From JAWKOK01 sp963765875 (GTDB taxonomy: Bacteria > Chloroflexota > Anaerolineae > Caldilineales > Caldilineaceae), in assembly GCA_963765875.1 (NCBI GenBank), contig CAVXYK010000029.1:1-64000 (forward strand): 64,000 bases of DNA. Reading direction: 5' to 3'. Below, piece after piece: positions 25,204-33,974 of the stretch. Position numbers and translations under genes: made by a program. The notes beneath the pieces are model-generated. The model did no database searches. It had not been told where the DNA came from and saw only the letters and a list, made by a program, of their open reading frames with translations. The first letter of the stretch is position 1; the number at the start of each line of letters is the position of its first letter.

Positions 25204-27939
25204 GTGTGGGGTTGGCCCTGGCTCGGGCCGCTTTGCTCTTCGTCCTCTTCTGCTGGTTGGTGATGCTCATCGGGCTAGCAAATACGCAATGCCCGCGAAC
25301 ATGGCTGGGGGCTCAACGCACACGCAACGCCTTCAATATGTCACACGGTGAAAGCCAAACGTTGCCAGGCGCCTTTCAGAACAATACACGTCAGGCTCCC
25401 CCCGCCTACCACTATGGATTGCCGTTTATCGGCGCAACCGTCGAACTGGACTCGATCTCGGAGTCAGAGAGAGCCCTTGCCCTCAAGCGTCTGTCTGATC
25501 ATGGCATTGGGTGGAGCAGACAGCGGTTCGACTGGAACCTGCCTTGAGCCTGCGCCCGGAGTATTTGACTGGCGATCAGCCGACGCCATCATCGCAGCCA
25601 TCAGCGAAAGCAACTTGACGCCCATCGCCGTACTCGATGGCAGTCCAGCATGGGCACGCCATCCCCAAGATCGTCTTCCTGCCGACAACCCATTTGCGCC
25701 GCCTGCTGATCCACGGACTTTCGCCCGCTTCGCGGCGAGTTTGCCCAGCGATACGGCGATCACGTGCGCTTCTATCAGATCTGGGATGAGCCAAATATCG
25801 CCCCACACTGGGGTAACCGACACATTGCGCCGACTGAATACGCCCAATTGCTGATTGCGGCCAGCCGGGCAATCCGTGCTGCTGACGACGACGCCGTCAT
25901 CATAGCCGGTGCACTGGCCCCAACCACAGACCGGGGTCACACAGCCATCGATGAAGTGTTCTTTCTACAACGAATGTACGCGGCCGGGGTGAAGCCTCAC
26001 GTGGATATGATTTCGATTGAACCGTTCGGCTTTGGCTACAGCGCTGAAGATCCGGCTCAACGTCCGACGGTGTTAAACTTTCAGCGCGTCGCGCTGGTAC
26101 GACGTACCATGCTGGCGGCCGGCGATGGGACAACACCGCTTCTCGCCGCCCGCTTCGGCTGGAATCAGCGCACGGCTTCGCCATGGCGCACGGTTGATCC
26201 GGTTGAACAGCAGGCCTTTCTGGACGATGGCCTCGCCATTGCCTGGCGTCTGTGGCCATGGCTTGCCGGCCTGGGATGGGCAATCGATCAGCCCGCCGCA
26301 CCTTTCGACGATCCGATCTGGGGATTTGAGCTCAACGAACCTTTGATTGAGACGATTGGCGTTGGAACCGATAGCGCCGCGGCATTCACGAACTGGCTAT
26401 GCCACCGAAACGCCCTGGAGTCTGATATTCGTTGGCGTAGCACTGGCGATAGTGCTCTGGCGCACGGGTGCTGCGCTGCGACTGCTGCCATTTCTGCGAT
26501 GGCGGACAGCATACCTGCACGCCCAACCGGCTGCCAAGGCGTTGTTCTGGCTGATTCTGGTTGTGCTCTATTTCTTTGCAACGTGGCCGCCGCTCATCCT
26601 GTTTCTGATGATTCTGGCGTCAATTCTGATCGTCATGCAGCCCGGCGTCGGGCTGTGGCTGGCAGCTGCGCTATTGCCCTTTCACTTTCAGCACAAAGAG
26701 ATCCATCTCGTCGACCATACGCTACTTCTCCCACCGCTGCAGGCAGTCGTACTTGTATCGGTTCCGGCTATCGTGGGTCAGCTTCAGCCACAATCTACGT
26801 CAGTATCGCGCTGTCGATACTGTTACGAAACTTCAGCCGCTGGACTGGTTCGGCATCGGCTGGCTCGGGATCAGTCTGCTGACGATGTTCAACGTGTGGC
26901 ATTGGCCCGGATACCGGACAGGCATACTTGAACTAGTGATCGTTCCTCTGCTGCTCTACAGCATGGTGCGGCTCTTTGCCACAGACCAACGCACACAAAC
27001 GTTGACGGCGGTGGCACTTCTTGCCGGGGGCATCCTGGTTGCGACAGTTGGGCTGGCCGGATGGGCGGCAGGCGGCGGCACAAATGCGGATGCTGTTCGA
27101 CGACTTGTCGGACCCTACTTCTCACCCAACCATGCCGCGCTCTACCTGGAGCGCTCCTTCTTGTTGGGCATGGGATTCCTGCACTATCTGAAATGTCGAG
27201 AGGAAACGGAAACCGGATCTAGATCCAAAGCGATTGAGCGTCTATCTATTGACTTCGATTATTGGCATTGGCATCGCGCTATTGCTGACGGCCAGCCGGG
27301 GTGCGCTACTTCTGGGCCTGCCATTTGGACTGATACTTTTCATCTGGCTGGTCTACTCATCGCAGACGGTGCAGTCAGCAAGAGGCGCCAATGCAAGCAA
27401 TGGAGACGCAACAGGATTTCATATAGGAAGGCGGTGGTGGGCGGGGATTGCAGTTGCCGGGCTGCTCCTCTCTGCACTGATTGTCGTCGCCTTCTGGCCA
27501 CGACTCAGCAACACGGCAACGATTCTCGAGCGTTTGGGCGTGTGGAGCGTCTCGTTGGACGCTATGGCAATCATCGCCGCCGTTGGGTATAGGGCCAGGG
27601 GGATTCTACTGGCAGTTTCCGGCAAGCATTCCTGTCGGCAGCTTTCTAGACCCGAATCTGCGCCATCCCCACAATATCTGGCTGGAAAGCATGACGATGT
27701 GGGGTGGAATCGGGCTGGTCTGGCTGATTGCGATGATCGGATGGACGATACAACACATCAGGCAAGAGCGCCGGGCTTTGGGCACGCTGCCGCAAGGTGG
27801 CATCGTTATTGGACTACTGGCCGGGCTGGCCGCCGGCGTTGCCCACGGACAAGTGGATGCCTTTGGCACGTTGGCTGACCTTGCCGCCTGGACCTGGCTG
27901 GCGCTGGGCCTATGGCGAGCGATGGTTCGAGGACGATAG
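25164..27939 (+). pseudogene. Glycosidase-like domain joined to an O-antigen-ligase-like membrane domain, many frameshifts
   Basis: The stitched product is about 920 residues. It has a signal or anchor helix (ALLFVLFCWLVMLIGLA), then a TIM-barrel glycosidase-like domain with EPAPGVFDW, IAVLDGSPAWA, FYQIWDEPNI (putative acid Glu) and VDMISIEPFGFGY. This is followed without any stop, start or ribosome site by membrane helices (LIFVGVALAIVLWR, WLILVVLYFFATWPPL) and an O-antigen ligase core: YFSPNHAALYLER, LLLTASRGALLLGLPFGL and GIGPGGFYWQFPASIP with RHPHNIWLESMTMWG. Frames change near 25545, 25740, 26385, 26800, 27240, 27580 and 27620. It ends at TAG 27939 before a strong terminator. Two genes fused by miscalled sequence is the alternative; the joining frame has no stop. 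Confidence 0.65.
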
Positions 27940-27954
27940 TATCCATGCAAAAAA

Positions 27955-27987
27955 GCCGGGCCTCGCAATTGCGAGGCCCGGCTTTTT
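27955..27987. terminator. Strong bidirectional rho-independent terminator
   Basis: GCCGGGCCTCGCAA and TTGCGAGGCCCGGC (27955-27982) form a 14-bp fully paired stem with no separate loop bases, followed by TTTTT (27983-27987) and preceded by six A. It ends the plus-strand ligase gene and could also serve the convergent minus-strand lipoprotein gene at 28062. Confidence 0.9.
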
Positions 27988-28061
27988 ATCTCTGCTACGT
28001 CAGTTCGTAAAGGTCATATGTTCAATGACCGTTTTCCAAACCGACTAGATCGCCTATCCGC

Positions 28062-29732
28062 TTACTCGATATGGACAGTGACATTCAGATCAGAAGCGGG
28101 CAACAGCGGCAGAATCTGCTCGATAAGCAGCCGATTTAGCGCCGGATCACCCAGCGGTGTATCGCCCAGGAAGGGAGCCGCCAACTCAAGTGCAGCCTGC
28201 AACGAGGGCGCATCGTAGCCTAGCGACAATGCAGAGTTGCCGTCGATAAGAATGCTCAACTGGTTATCGTCGGTAACAATCGTCAGTTCTTCTGCGCCGA
28301 GGTCGCTCAATGCAGCCATGACATCAGGCGGCAGCACAATGCCGCTCAACGGAGCTACATCGGCGGCGGCCAGATTACCGAGGGCCTGCAAGTTACCTGA
28401 CCCATCAAATGTTGCATCCAAGCGAATGGTCGGCGCAGTCATGTCACCCAGATCTGCGGGTGCAAACGAACGGCTGATTTCGCCGGCCACGTCTATGGCA
28501 TCGGCTCCTTCACCAGCCGGCACCTTGACGACTGTGGACAGGCCTGTGTCCCGGGCAATGCCCAACAGGCTATCAATCGCTTCCGCACCCATGCCGGCCA
28601 TGGGACCGACAATGCCGGCAAGCGTATCGATCGAAGCATCATCCCAGGCGATGCTGGGCAGAAGTTGACCATTAGAGGCAAGGAACAGACCATCTTCGGC
28701 CACATCGATGTTGAGCTGCTGAACATTGGCAGCCTGGAAGTTGCCGATCACATCAGCGGGCAATTCAGCGACGGAGAAACCCATCACCTGTGCCTTGCCG
28801 TCGGGTTGGATGTCGATGACAATCGGTGCAATCTCAGTAGCGACGGCCGGCTCTCCCGTGAAGGAGACGACTGCGGTTATTTCGGCGCCGGGCAATAGCG
28901 GGACAATCTGCTCAAGCGTTGCCATCGTTGCAGGATCGATGCCCAGACCCGGACCATATTGCAGCAGCGTATTGAGCCGTGGCGTATCATAGGCGATACC
29001 CGGCAGCGGCTGCTCGTTCATCGCAACGTTGACGCCATTGGGTTGGGTTGAAATCGTCAGTCGGTCCGCGCCCAGAAGGGTCAGAATCGACATCACGGAT
29101 GGGGGGAGTTGCAACGGAATGGATGTCCCTAGCGCTTGCTCCAATGTCGAGACCGGTACATTCTGAATATTGGCGCTTCCGTCCTCATTGTACGAAAGCA
29201 GACCAATCGTCATTGGGCCGATGGTTGTCTCTTCAGGCGACTCAGGCGTCACTTCCGTCTCGCCGCTCCAGCGTTCGGGGTTAAGTGATGCAGCTCCGTC
29301 TGCTGCCGGAATGTATAGGATTGCCCCCAAGCCGATCTTGCGCAACCATGGCAATGCGTTAGCGATCATGTTGCCATTGGGAATATCGGGCAACGCGCTG
29401 ATCACTTCCTGGATATTCTCTGTGGACTGTTCGTCCCAGGAAATGTAGGGCAGGTCGTCGCCATTCAATTCGACGTGGATACCGTTGTAGCCGATGCGCG
29501 CTTCCAGCTTCTGAATATCGCCAGACTGGAACTGCTGCACCTGAGTCGTCGGCAGAATTGCACCAACAGGGAGGCCATAGATCGTAGCCGAGCCACTGCT
29601 GTCAAGTCGCAATGGCAACGATGGCAGGTTAAACCAAACGCGTCCCGAGTCGCCGCCATAGCATGCGCCCAGAAGCAGACTGGCAATAAGTGCAACCAAG
29701 AAGACTTTCAAAATCTTTGGTTTGGCCTGCAT
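28062..29732 (-). CDS. Putative lipoprotein built of four repeated modules, function unknown
   Basis: A 556-residue protein with a lipoprotein signal (KVFLVALIASLLLGAC, lipid-bearing Cys24). The mature part repeats one fold four times, at about residues 44-145, 176-295, 303-406 and 434-556. Each module starts with a Gly-Ser/Lys-Ala strand (GSATIYGLPV, GSANIQNVPV, GKAQVMGFSV, GNLQALGNLA), has a central L-x-I/A strand followed by LPxIxWD or LPGIAYD/LSLGYDAP, and closes with a V-x-V-type strand (GLGAILYIP, AEITAVVSF, LSTVVKVP, SDLNVTVHIE). No catalytic motif is seen. It is probably anchored on the outer face of the membrane and may bind a ligand or the wall. Start ATG 29732 is followed directly by the basic signal. 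It runs toward the terminator at 27955. Confidence 0.8.
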   Translation of the reverse strand: MQAKPKILKVFLVALIASLLLGACYGGDSGRVWFNLPSLPLRLDSSGSATIYGLPVGAILPTTQVQQFQSGDIQKLEARIGYNGIHVELNGDDLPYISWDEQSTENIQEVISALPDIPNGNMIANALPWLRKIGLGAILYIPAADGAASLNPERWSGETEVTPESPEETTIGPMTIGLLSYNEDGSANIQNVPVSTLEQALGTSIPLQLPPSVMSILTLLGADRLTISTQPNGVNVAMNEQPLPGIAYDTPRLNTLLQYGPGLGIDPATMATLEQIVPLLPGAEITAVVSFTGEPAVATEIAPIVIDIQPDGKAQVMGFSVAELPADVIGNFQAANVQQLNIDVAEDGLFLASNGQLLPSIAWDDASIDTLAGIVGPMAGMGAEAIDSLLGIARDTGLSTVVKVPAGEGADAIDVAGEISRSFAPADLGDMTAPTIRLDATFDGSGNLQALGNLAAADVAPLSGIVLPPDVMAALSDLGAEELTIVTDDNQLSILIDGNSALSLGYDAPSLQAALELAAPFLGDTPLGDPALNRLLIEQILPLLPASDLNVTVHIE

Positions 29733-29977
29733 GTGCAGTCTCCTTTATGAGATCGTTTCAAGAAATATGTGGATATTCAGACAGCATCTAGCGTATCACG
29801 GCGGAGAGAATGGTTCTCTACAAGGCCGTGTACTCGGTTTTTCTCATGTGGCATTGACATCTAGCTGTACCAGTGGTCGAGCAACCACTATCAGCGCAAT
29901 GATCGTTTTCAATAATACACCAACTTTTTCCAACGTACAAGCAACGTTGACGCGCCGGGGTGGGTCTTTCCTGAGGG

Positions 29978-31651
29978 TTACCCGGAGCGGATTTGTGTAG
30001 ACGTCAAAACCATTTTTCCGTCAAGACGAACATCCAATGCATGTGCAACCGCGTCCTGATCACTCCACGGAAACTCAGTTTCGCCAAAGCACATACTGCG
30101 CTCATGTCCTTTGCCAAAGGCGACGACAATATCACCCGCCTCGGCCAGATCGACTGCGTACTGGATGGCCTCTGCCCGGTCCGGCACAATCGCGTAAGAA
30201 CCGGCTTCCGCTTCTGTGAGCAGGCCCGCTTCGATAGACCGATTGATCTCATTGAGATCTTCCGTCCGCGGATCCTCGGCTGTGATCACAGTGTAGTCAG
30301 CCAAGCGTCCACTCACCTGCCCCATGAGGAAGCGTTTCTCCTTGTCGCGCAGACCGGCAGATCCGAAGATCGCGTAAATGCGTCCGCCCGAACCAGCATG
30401 CCCGGATCTCTGCGAAAGCGCTACAGTGCGCAGCGTCGTCAGCGCTCGTTCAAGGCTGGCCGGCGAATGGGCGAAGTCTACGAGGGCCAGAAACGATTGC
30501 CCGCGGTCAATACGCTCCATGCGCCCTATGATTCCGGACAAAGCGCGAATGCCGTGCTGAATCACGCTCTCGGGAAGATTCAGCTCAAGAGCGACGGTCG
30601 CTGCACAGAGAATGTTCTGGACGTTGAAGTCGCCGATTAGATTCGTTTCTACTTCAAACGTTCCGCCGCCGTACCGGACTGTGAACGTCGTATGAGCCGG
30701 ATGGTAGACGATATCGTCTGCGCGCACATCAATGGCATCGGCTTCGGTGACCGGCAGATCTCTTCCGATGCCGTAGCTACGGATTCGTACCTCTTGCCCC
30801 CCGCCGGGGGCTTCTTCGGCCAGAATCGCTGACAGAAACGGATAGCTTGCCGGATCATCGGCATTGAGCACGGCCACCTTGGGGATCTCCTTCTTCTGCG
30901 CAGCGCTGAAGAGGGAGCGAAACAACTCCCCTTTGGCGGACGCATAGGCATCCCAAGAACCATGATAATCAAGGTGTTCATGGGTGATATTGGTAACTGC
31001 AGCGATATCAAAATCGACAGCCATCACCCGTCCCTGCGCAAGGCCGTGGCTCGTGCTTTCGATGATGGCATGGCTGCACCCTATTGCACGCATGTCATCA
31101 AGAAAGCGCTGAATGACAGGCGCATCGGGTGTAGTCACGTGATAACCCGTATCGTGGTCCTGTCCACTGACCCGAGCCCCCAGCGTCGTAATGACGCCGA
31201 CACGCCCCTGAGGAGCGAGTTCATCGGCGGTGGCCACCTGCAATATCGATTCAAGAATGGTCGATGTACTGGTCTTGCCGTCTGTTCCGGTGATGCCGGC
31301 TACGGCCATTGAGCGACTGGGATAACCATAGAAAGCGGCGCTGCACCAGGCCAAAGCAAGTCGGCTGTCGGGTACGCGAATGTAGGGAACCGACAGATGT
31401 ACGCCCTGCGTGGTCAATGCCTCTTCCGATCGTGTGCCGACGACGATCGCTGCGCCTCGCTCGATAGCATCAGGGATGAAACGGTGCCTATCAAGATTTG
31501 CTCCTATGATTGCCACAAAGAGCGCACCCGGACGCACCGTGCGGTTGTCGCTGGTGACATCCACGATGGCCGGCCAATCTTCAGTCAGGTTGGCCGCATT
31601 GGAGGAATCTAAATGGGCGAGTAGTTGGTCAAAGCTAAGTGTTGTTGGCAT
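29978..31651 (-). CDS. murE: UDP-MurNAc-tripeptide synthetase MurE (third-residue ligase)
   Basis: A 557-residue Mur ligase adding the third stem amino acid in peptidoglycan synthesis. Residues about 20-110 form the UDP-binding N-domain (DNRTVRPGALFVAI). VAGITGTDGKTSTSTILE near residue 120 is the ATP loop. TNITHEHLDYHGSWDAYASAKGELF follows with the carbamylated-Lys region, split here as ITHEHLDYHGS and YASAKGELF. In the C-domain the specificity motif reads ITAEDPRTED rather than DNPR, the signature of meso-diaminopimelate enzymes, so another diamino acid (Lys or Orn) is possible. Upstream lies the propeller gene in the same direction. Confidence 0.93.
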   Translation of the reverse strand: MPTTLSFDQLLAHLDSSNAANLTEDWPAIVDVTSDNRTVRPGALFVAIIGANLDRHRFIPDAIERGAAIVVGTRSEEALTTQGVHLSVPYIRVPDSRLALAWCSAAFYGYPSRSMAVAGITGTDGKTSTSTILESILQVATADELAPQGRVGVITTLGARVSGQDHDTGYHVTTPDAPVIQRFLDDMRAIGCSHAIIESTSHGLAQGRVMAVDFDIAAVTNITHEHLDYHGSWDAYASAKGELFRSLFSAAQKKEIPKVAVLNADDPASYPFLSAILAEEAPGGGQEVRIRSYGIGRDLPVTEADAIDVRADDIVYHPAHTTFTVRYGGGTFEVETNLIGDFNVQNILCAATVALELNLPESVIQHGIRALSGIIGRMERIDRGQSFLALVDFAHSPASLERALTTLRTVALSQRSGHAGSGGRIYAIFGSAGLRDKEKRFLMGQVSGRLADYTVITAEDPRTEDLNEINRSIEAGLLTEAEAGSYAIVPDRAEAIQYAVDLAEAGDIVVAFGKGHERSMCFGETEFPWSDQDAVAHALDVRLDGKMVLTSTQIRSG

Positions 31652-31696
31652 TAGCGGAAGTAATGACAGGTAGAGTCCAATCTCTCTGGAATGGCC

Positions 31697-33550
31697 TTAG
31701 ATATCCTTGGGGCCACGCACAATGGCAATGCCGGCGCCGAGCACAAACGCAAAGAGCAACAAGCCCAGACCTACGAAGACGGACGGCAGTGTCTCATTGA
31801 CAACCGCGACAACATCAATAGGAATCGATGTTGGTGTTGGCGTAGGGATCTCGGTTGGCGTAGCAGACGGTGAAGGCGTCTCCGTTGGAAAGGGTGTCTC
31901 GGTATCGGTCGCGGTTGGCGTCGCTGTAATGGTCGGTATCGGTGTCAATGTGAGCGTTGGCAGCAACGGCTCAGCAGTCGGCACATCGATTGCAATTGGA
32001 AGCGAACCGGGAATCGAGATCGGCGGCGTCTCCGTCACACCCTCATCTCCAAGGACCTCATCTTGGGCGACAGTACCGTCATCTCCTGGGTCGGGCGTCG
32101 TCGTAAGCGATGCCGTTATTATCGACGAAGTCTCCGTGAGTTCGACCGTACCCGTGATCAAAGGAGCGCCCGGCAGGTCAACCGCGATACTTATCGATTC
32201 AGTTGTGGTCAACGGATCCGTTGCAACCAGAGTCGACGTTCCGGACGGTGTCGCCTGCACATCCAGCACCGATACAAGCGTTGGGGTCGACGTCGGTGTG
32301 CGTGTGGCCGTCGGTGTACGGGTGGCTGTCGGTGTTCGCGTGGGGATGGGCGTCGGCGTATCAGTGGGGAGTGGTGTCTCGGTGGGCGTGGCTGTATCTG
32401 TTGCAGTTGCTGTTGGGGTCACCGTTGATGTTTCAGTCGGTGTTGCTGTCGGGGTGCTGGTCGATGTCGGTGTCGGCGTGGGCGTTGCAAGTGCAGCAGC
32501 CACGTCCAGCGTAGGCATAGCAGCGGATGCAAAGAAATTGAGCCCTTCATCATCGCTGCGCAGCACCCAGTCAAATTCTGTAGCTGCGTAGAGCGTACGC
32601 GGGGCCTGCGGCGCATTGGCCACCGCATAGATGACGCCGGTATAGTCCACGTCATTCACAAGTGAGCGTTGCCACTGGTCGCCCTTGCCAACCCAAAGTC
32701 CGCCGGAACTGCCGACAACCACATTCGACCCGGTTGTTGCAATGCTGTAGACGGTTGTCTGAGGCAGATTGAGCTCTCGTTCCCAGGTCAGTCCATCTTC
32801 GCTGAAAAAGAGGCCTTGTTCCGTTCCTGCATAGAGAACTCTATTCCCATCCGATGCAAAGGAATAGACAATCGAGGGGGTCGGAAAACCGGCAACCTTT
32901 TCCCAGACCGAGGCGCCAGGAGGCAACACATAGAGACCATCATGGGTACCGGCATAGAGTTCATCATCGAATCGAATGACTGCACGCACCCGGCTCGCCT
33001 CACCTGTAAGACCATCCTTCAACTGCGTCCAGGTTAGGCCGTCATCTTCAGAACGAAATACGCCTTCGTAGCGCGTAGAAACGTAGAAGACCGATTTGCG
33101 CAGTTCTACGGTCGAATACAGATCCGCGATAGCGCTGTTCTCACTCAACAGGTCGCGGAATCCGGGCACTTCCTGCCAGGTGGTTCCCCCGTTGTCACTG
33201 CGGTAGAGGTAGCCAAAACCTCCATCGCCTGCGAAGACCATGTTGGCGTTGCGCGGGTTATAGGTCAGTCCTGCCACGCTGATATTGGGTTCGACACCGT
33301 CGATGACCGGCGACCAACTGACAGCGCCGTCCTGGGTTCGGAAGATGTTGTCCGGATCGGGTGCATTCAGGGTGCCGACAAGAGCGACATCGGGCTTGCC
33401 GGGTTGCACCGCCAGCGTGATGGGCACGTTGCGCGTGGGGGCAGCCCCCTCCTGCGCCTTTGCCCAAATCGGCAAGAGGATGCCAAGAAGCGTTAGCAGA
33501 GCGCCCCCTGCCAACAGCGTTCGCTTCAATGCTTGCCTGTACAAAACCAC
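31697..33550 (-). CDS. Surface beta-propeller protein with Thr/Pro stalk and C-terminal anchor
   Basis: A 617-residue secreted protein. The signal peptide is LLAGGALLTLLGILLPIWAKA. Residues about 45-345 form BNR/sortilin-like propeller blades: NIFRTQDGAVSW, YLYRSDNGGTTWQEV, GVFRSEDDGLTWTQL, LYAGTEQGLFFSEDGLTW and WVLRSDDEGLNF. Residues about 352-430 and 530-577 are low-complexity Thr-Pro stalks, a likely glycosylated spacer. A helix (VFVGLGLLLFAFVLGAGIAIV) and a basic RGPKD end form the membrane anchor. Propellers of this type bind glycans or proteins or act as sialidase-like folds; no catalytic residues can be named. It lies 45 bases upstream of murE in the same direction. Confidence 0.85.
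   Translation of the reverse strand: MVLYRQALKRTLLAGGALLTLLGILLPIWAKAQEGAAPTRNVPITLAVQPGKPDVALVGTLNAPDPDNIFRTQDGAVSWSPVIDGVEPNISVAGLTYNPRNANMVFAGDGGFGYLYRSDNGGTTWQEVPGFRDLLSENSAIADLYSTVELRKSVFYVSTRYEGVFRSEDDGLTWTQLKDGLTGEASRVRAVIRFDDELYAGTHDGLYVLPPGASVWEKVAGFPTPSIVYSFASDGNRVLYAGTEQGLFFSEDGLTWERELNLPQTTVYSIATTGSNVVVGSSGGLWVGKGDQWQRSLVNDVDYTGVIYAVANAPQAPRTLYAATEFDWVLRSDDEGLNFFASAAMPTLDVAAALATPTPTPTSTSTPTATPTETSTVTPTATATDTATPTETPLPTDTPTPIPTRTPTATRTPTATRTPTSTPTLVSVLDVQATPSGTSTLVATDPLTTTESISIAVDLPGAPLITGTVELTETSSIITASLTTTPDPGDDGTVAQDEVLGDEGVTETPPISIPGSLPIAIDVPTAEPLLPTLTLTPIPTITATPTATDTETPFPTETPSPSATPTEIPTPTPTSIPIDVVAVVNETLPSVFVGLGLLLFAFVLGAGIAIVRGPKDI
32292..32345. repeat. Three 18-bp tandem repeats coding for a Thr-Pro-Thr-Ala-Thr-Arg stalk
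   Basis: Units at 32292-32309, 32310-32327 and 32328-32345 share GTCGGTGT(G/A/T)CG(T/G/C)GTGG. On the coding (minus) strand they give RTPTAT-type hexapeptides. They sit in a larger Thr/Pro-coding tract (31840-32500) and make the stalk length prone to slippage. Confidence 0.7.
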
Positions 33551-33974
33551 TAGATCGACACCTTTTCACCATCTTTGCACTTTTGGCCTGTCACACTGGC
33601 CTTCGCGGGCAGCAACAGAACTGCAAACATAGTGACCTTTTGCGACAGCGGAAATTTCTGTCAGTAATCAATCAGAGCTGCCCACATCAATCGGACCTAG
33701 GTTTGCTGATTCAACTTGGTTGAGAACCCAAATCAGCTCTCTGAGATTTCGGAGGATATCGGCTTTGCAGGATCGGTTCTCTTACCCGCCGCTGCTCGAC
33801 AGGAAGGGGCACGCTCCCTGCAGCCTCTTGAAATCCTGTGGAACCAGAAGATCTAGCTCAAGTATACTAGGCAACTCGTGCAATAAAAAACGTCAGGGGA
33901 TGTTGACAGTTCCATCAACATCCCCTGACGCAGTTGTTTCGATTCGCAATTGCTCGAAGCAGATGCCGCAGTCT
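33551..33974. other. 424-bp spacer between nuo operon 1 and the propeller gene
   Basis: No convincing gene lies here. The left part is the upstream region of the minus-strand propeller gene; the right part contains the nuo terminator at 33891-33930. Open frames found on the plus strand are short, without ribosome sites. Confidence 0.6.
33885..33930 (-). terminator. Rho-independent terminator of nuo operon 1
   Basis: CGTCAGGGGATGTTGA (33891-33906) pairs exactly with TCAACATCCCCTGACG (33915-33930) around an 8-base loop. On the minus strand the stem is followed by six T (33890-33885). It lies 45 bases beyond the nuoN stop. Confidence 0.9.

Noticed and set aside
32281..32345. Tandem repeat considered as a CRISPR-like array
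   Set aside because: Units are 18 bases, contiguous without spacers, and code for a Thr/Pro stalk.
31707..32591. 294-codon plus-strand Gly/Val-rich open frame
   Set aside because: It is the antisense reading of the Thr/Pro stalk repeats, which have a signal peptide and anchor on the minus strand.
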